Origin: Phocoena phocoena | Lineage: Eukaryota; Chordata; Mammalia; Artiodactyla; Phocoenidae | Reading direction: 5' to 3' | DNA length: 64,000 nucleotides | Assembly: GCF_963924675.1 (NCBI RefSeq) | Contig: NW_027077451.1 | Location: forward strand, 372,001-436,000 | Shown here: positions 60,416 through 64,000 of the stretch, piece by piece | How positions within the stretch are numbered: position 1 is the stretch's first letter | Layout of the letters: each line of letters begins with the position of its first letter | The notes under the pieces: generated by a model | Told to the model about the DNA's origin: nothing | What the model saw: the letters and a program-made list of their open reading frames with translations, nothing else | The model's database searches: none | Translations under genes and position numbers: made by a program

Positions 60416-63400
60416 AGACATAAGATATCACTAATACACGGAATGTTAACATGGCTACACATGAACTGAATTACAAAAGAGAAGAGGGTTTCAAATTAAG
60501 AAAACCAACTTATGCTTCCTTAAGGGGAAAGGTGAGTTGGGGTGCTGCATAAAACCAGAGATTGAAATTAGCACAGATACCATTCCATAAGCCAAATATG
60601 TAATAGTCAAGACCTACTCCTTGCTCAACGAAATGGACTCCACACGCCATATTCAAGGCCTAAGAATATACCGGATTAGTAAGAATCTTAAAACCCATGG
60701 ACTTATATGTCTCCGTAACAGAATCAAGCGCGTGTACAGCGGCATAAACGAAGCAGTGAAAATCCGATAAATCCCATTATTAAAATAAATTTCAAAAACA
60801 AAACACAATGACAGTGAAATAGGAAGCAATTCTTAAATAATTCACTCAGGGCATGTGATGCAACCTGGATTTACCACATCTACAACCAGAGCTGGTTGAG
60901 ACATAAGGCTGGACACTTCAGGCTGATAGCATTGGTGAGTTTCGGTGAACAAATGCAGATCCTTTGAAGTCATACTGCATGGTACCCATTCCAAGGGTCC
61001 CAACTCTCCAGTTTCAAGGGATTCTTTCTTCAGCTAAAACATGCGTGGGAAACGGCGAGTATGGTCCACCGTGTGATTAGGAAACGATTTAAAATGCATC
61101 TCAGTTTTCGTATCCTGGTCCTCGGGTTCACCATTCCAGACGGTTTACTAACACTCTCCCCGCTTGGAGAGTCAGTGCCTTTAACCTCCTGTTTGGCACA
61201 GCTTGCAATTTCTGCGCAAGATGAACAGGAATAGGGAGAACCAATGAGAGACTAGCTATAGGTGTCTGCACGGGCAAATGTAAGGCTCATTTCCCACCAG
61301 GAAGAGGAATTAACCAAAGGCTCAGCGTGCCCTGCCGGAAACAGATTAGGGCCTGAAGCAATCCTGCGGTTTTGTGCCCAGCTCACAAGAAAGCGAGTTG
61401 AAGAAAGGAGCTCAGGGGCACTGTAATTCACAAACCTGCAGAGTTATAAATGACAGCTATCCTCCAAAAATATATTGAAGTAAGCCTGCGAAGGGGACTT
61501 GAAAGAGGGACAGAATTTCAGGAAAACGATTGCAGGGGGTAGACTGGAATTGCCCAGAAAGCATAGGAAAAGAGGCAGAACGTCGACAATGGTGCACTTG
61601 GCCAAAAAGTGCGTATGCATTATTTCCTGAATATATTCAGGAAAAAACGCATACGCCCTTTTTCGCAAACCAAGCAAGCCTGTAAAGGAAATCTGCACCA
61701 CAACGAAGTCTCACTGCCCCCCGGGCAAAGGGCCATCTGAAAAAAAGTGTAAAATCCAGAAAGGTAGGACAGGATATGGAGAACAGGGAGCCTTGTTATG
61801 CTGATTGGCAGGATGTAAATTGCCAGCAGCCACCCTGGAGAAGTGTATGGTGTTTCCTGAAACACGTAAGAAACAAAGCAACACAGCCTATGGCACTTCC
61901 ACTTATGGTCCTATAACTTACGGAAATTAAAATCAAAAACAGACAGCCACCCCAATATTTGGGACGGCTGTGTTCACAAGAAGCTCGTCTACAGTATCAG
62001 GTAAATATCCCAGAAAGCAAACAATGGATAAAGAAGTTGTGGCACGTACGTACAATGCAATATCATTCAGCAATGAATTCTGTGTCATCAGGCCCGTAGC
62101 GGCATAGTGAGTGGATGCAGGTACGGTGTTTCTACGTGAACTACGTCACACAGAAAAAGAAACATCATAAGATATCACTAATACACGGAATGTAAACTTG
62201 ACTACACATTAACTGAATTACAAAACAGAACAGGGTCTCAAATTTAGAAAACCAACTAGTGCTTGCTTATGGGGAAAGGTGCCTTGGGGTGCTGCATAAA
62301 ACCAGAGACTGAAATTAGCACAGATAACTTTCCATAAGCCAAATATGTAATAGACAAGACCTACTCCTTGTTCAACGAAATGGACCCAACACCACATATT
62401 CAACACCTAGGAATATACCTGACTAGGAAGAATCTTAAAACCCATGGATTTGTATGTCTCCGTAAGAGAATCAAGCGTGTGTATAGCGGCATAAACGCAG
62501 CAGTGAAAATCCGATAAATCCCATTATCAAAATAAATTTCAAAAACAAAACACAAAGACAGTGAAATAGAGAGCAATTCTTAAACAATTCACTCAGGGCA
62601 TGTGATGCAACCGGGATTGACCACATCTACAACCAGAGCTGGTTGAGACATAAGGCTGGACACTTCAGGCTGATAGCATTGGTGAGTTTTGGTGAGCAAA
62701 TGCAGACCCTTTGAAGTCATACTGCATGGTACCCATTCCATGGGTCCCAACTCTCCAGGTTCAAGGCATTCTTCCTCCAGCTAAAACATGCATGGGAAAC
62801 CCAGAGTATCGTCCACCGTGTGATTGGGAAACGATTTAAAATACATCTCAGTTTTCGTATCCCGGTCCTCGGGTTCACCATTCCAGATGCTTTACTAACA
62901 CTCTCCCCGCTTGGAGAGTCAGTGCCTTTAACCTCCTGTTTGGCACAGCTTGCCATTTCTGTGCAAGATGAACAGGAATAGGGAGAACCAATGAGAGACT
63001 AGCTGTAGGTGTCTGCACGGGCAAATGGAACGCTCATTGCCCACCAGGAAGAGGAATTAAACAAAAGCTCAGTGTGCCCTGCTGGAAACAGATTAGGGCC
63101 TGAAGCAATCCTGCGGTTTTGTGCCCAGCTCACAAGAAAGCGAGTTGAAGAAAGGAGCTCAGGGGCACTGTACTTCACAAAACTGCAGAGTTATAAAGGA
63201 CAGCTATCCTCCAAAAATATATTGAAGTAAGCCTGCGAAGGGGACTTGAAAGCGGGGCTGAATTTCAGGAAAACGATTGCAGGGGGTAGACTGGAATTGC
63301 CCTGAAAGCATAGGAAAAGAGGCACAACGTCGACAATGATGCACTTGGCCAAAAAGGGCGTATGCGTTTTTTCCTGAATATATTCAGGAAAAAACGCATA

Positions 63401-64000
63401 CGCCCTTTTTGGCCAACCAAGCAAGCCTGTAAAGGAAATCTGCACTACAATGAAGTCTCACTGCCCCCCGGGCAAAAGGACCATCTGCAAAAAGTGTAAA
63501 ATCCAGAAAGGTAGGACAGGATATGGAGAACAGGGAGCCTTGTTATGCTGATTGGCAGGATGTAAATTGCCAGCAGCCACCCTGGAGAAGTGTATGGTGT
63601 TTCCTGAAACACGTAAGAAACAAAGCAACACAGCCTATGGCACTTCCACTTATGGTCCTATAGCTTACGGAAATTAAAATCAAAAACAGACAGCCACCCC
63701 AATATTTGGGACGGCTGTGTTCACAAGAAGCTCGTCTACAATATCAGGTAAATATCCCAGAAGGCAAAAAATGGATAAAGAAGTTGTGGCACGTACGTGC
63801 AATGCAGTATCACTCAGCAATGAAATCTGTGTCATCAGGCCCGTAGCGGCATAGTGAGAGGATGCAGATAAGGTGATTCTACGTGAACTACGTCACACAG
63901 AAAAAGAAACATCATAAGATATCACTAATACACGGAATGTAAACTTGACTACACATGAACTGAGTTACAAAACAGAGCAGGGTCTCAAATTAAAAAACCA
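60416..64000 (+). repeat. Second satellite array (start; runs off the window)
   Basis: Canonical monomers with landmarks at 61452 and 63199 (1,747 bp apart), same orientation as the main array. The sequence is a patchwork of monomer types: monomer-1-like to about 61670, monomer-19-like from about 61697 to 62850, monomer-12/14-like to the palindrome at 63345-63416 (perfect), then monomer-20/21-like. Confidence 0.93.

Larger units (their letters stand above)
58442..61690 (+). repeat. Right copy of the window start (58,441-bp super-repeat)
   Basis: Matches 1-3249 at a constant offset of 58,441 with about fifteen substitutions seen by eye and no net length change. Covers LTR end, spacer, L1 scrap, edge monomer and the first canonical monomer up to its palindrome. 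Confidence 0.93.

Overview
The window looks like heterochromatic satellite DNA from a mammal, most likely a whale. I see no intact protein-coding gene and no RNA gene. The evidence for Cetacea is twofold. First, a tandem repeat of about 1,748 bp fills most of the window and is largely made of old LINE-1 3' sequence. That agrees in size and origin with the 'common cetacean satellite' as I remember it (about 1.75 kb in baleen and sperm whales, shorter in dolphins, reported as L1-derived by Kapitonov, Holmquist and Jurka, 1998). Second, a younger L1 at 46530-47201 has a 3' end of the kind I associate with cetacean L1s. The assignment rests on memory and pattern, not on a search.

Layout. Positions 1-126 are the end of a retroviral LTR, followed by unassigned sequence and an L1 3'UTR scrap (452-635). 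A strongly diverged edge monomer starts near 790, and from about 1975 the canonical satellite runs as about 25 monomers to 47562. One monomer near the right edge (44962-47386) carries a reverse-strand L1 insertion with an 11-bp target duplication. At 47562 the satellite stops inside its own palindrome and gives way to a GC-rich minisatellite (47563-52923) of about 54-bp units arranged in 11-unit, 592-bp higher-order repeats. A diverged satellite fragment (52924-54044) follows, then a second L1 3' end (54045-54775), unassigned GC-rich sequence (54776-56324), a decayed gammaretrovirus-like ERV remnant (56325-57900) and its 3' LTR (about 58070-58567). From 58442 the sequence repeats the start of the window at an offset of 58,441 bp, so a second satellite array begins and runs off the right end. 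The whole locus therefore looks like a tandem super-repeat with a period of at least 58.4 kb.

Each satellite monomer carries a 72-bp spacerless palindrome set inside L1 ORF2-like sequence. It is perfect in 12 monomers and slightly decayed in the rest. The array/minisatellite junction and two of three mosaic switch points in the second array fall in or just beside this palindrome. That suggests, but does not prove, that it takes part in breakage and exchange. Nested duplication is evident at several scales: 54 bp, 592 bp, 1,748 bp, 5,236 bp (three monomers) and 58.4 kb.

There is no operon or pathway here. The biology is that of repeat homogenisation, retroelement decay and possibly centromeric or heterochromatic structure. 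Short open frames are all explained by L1, ERV or satellite sequence, or are unremarkable by length.
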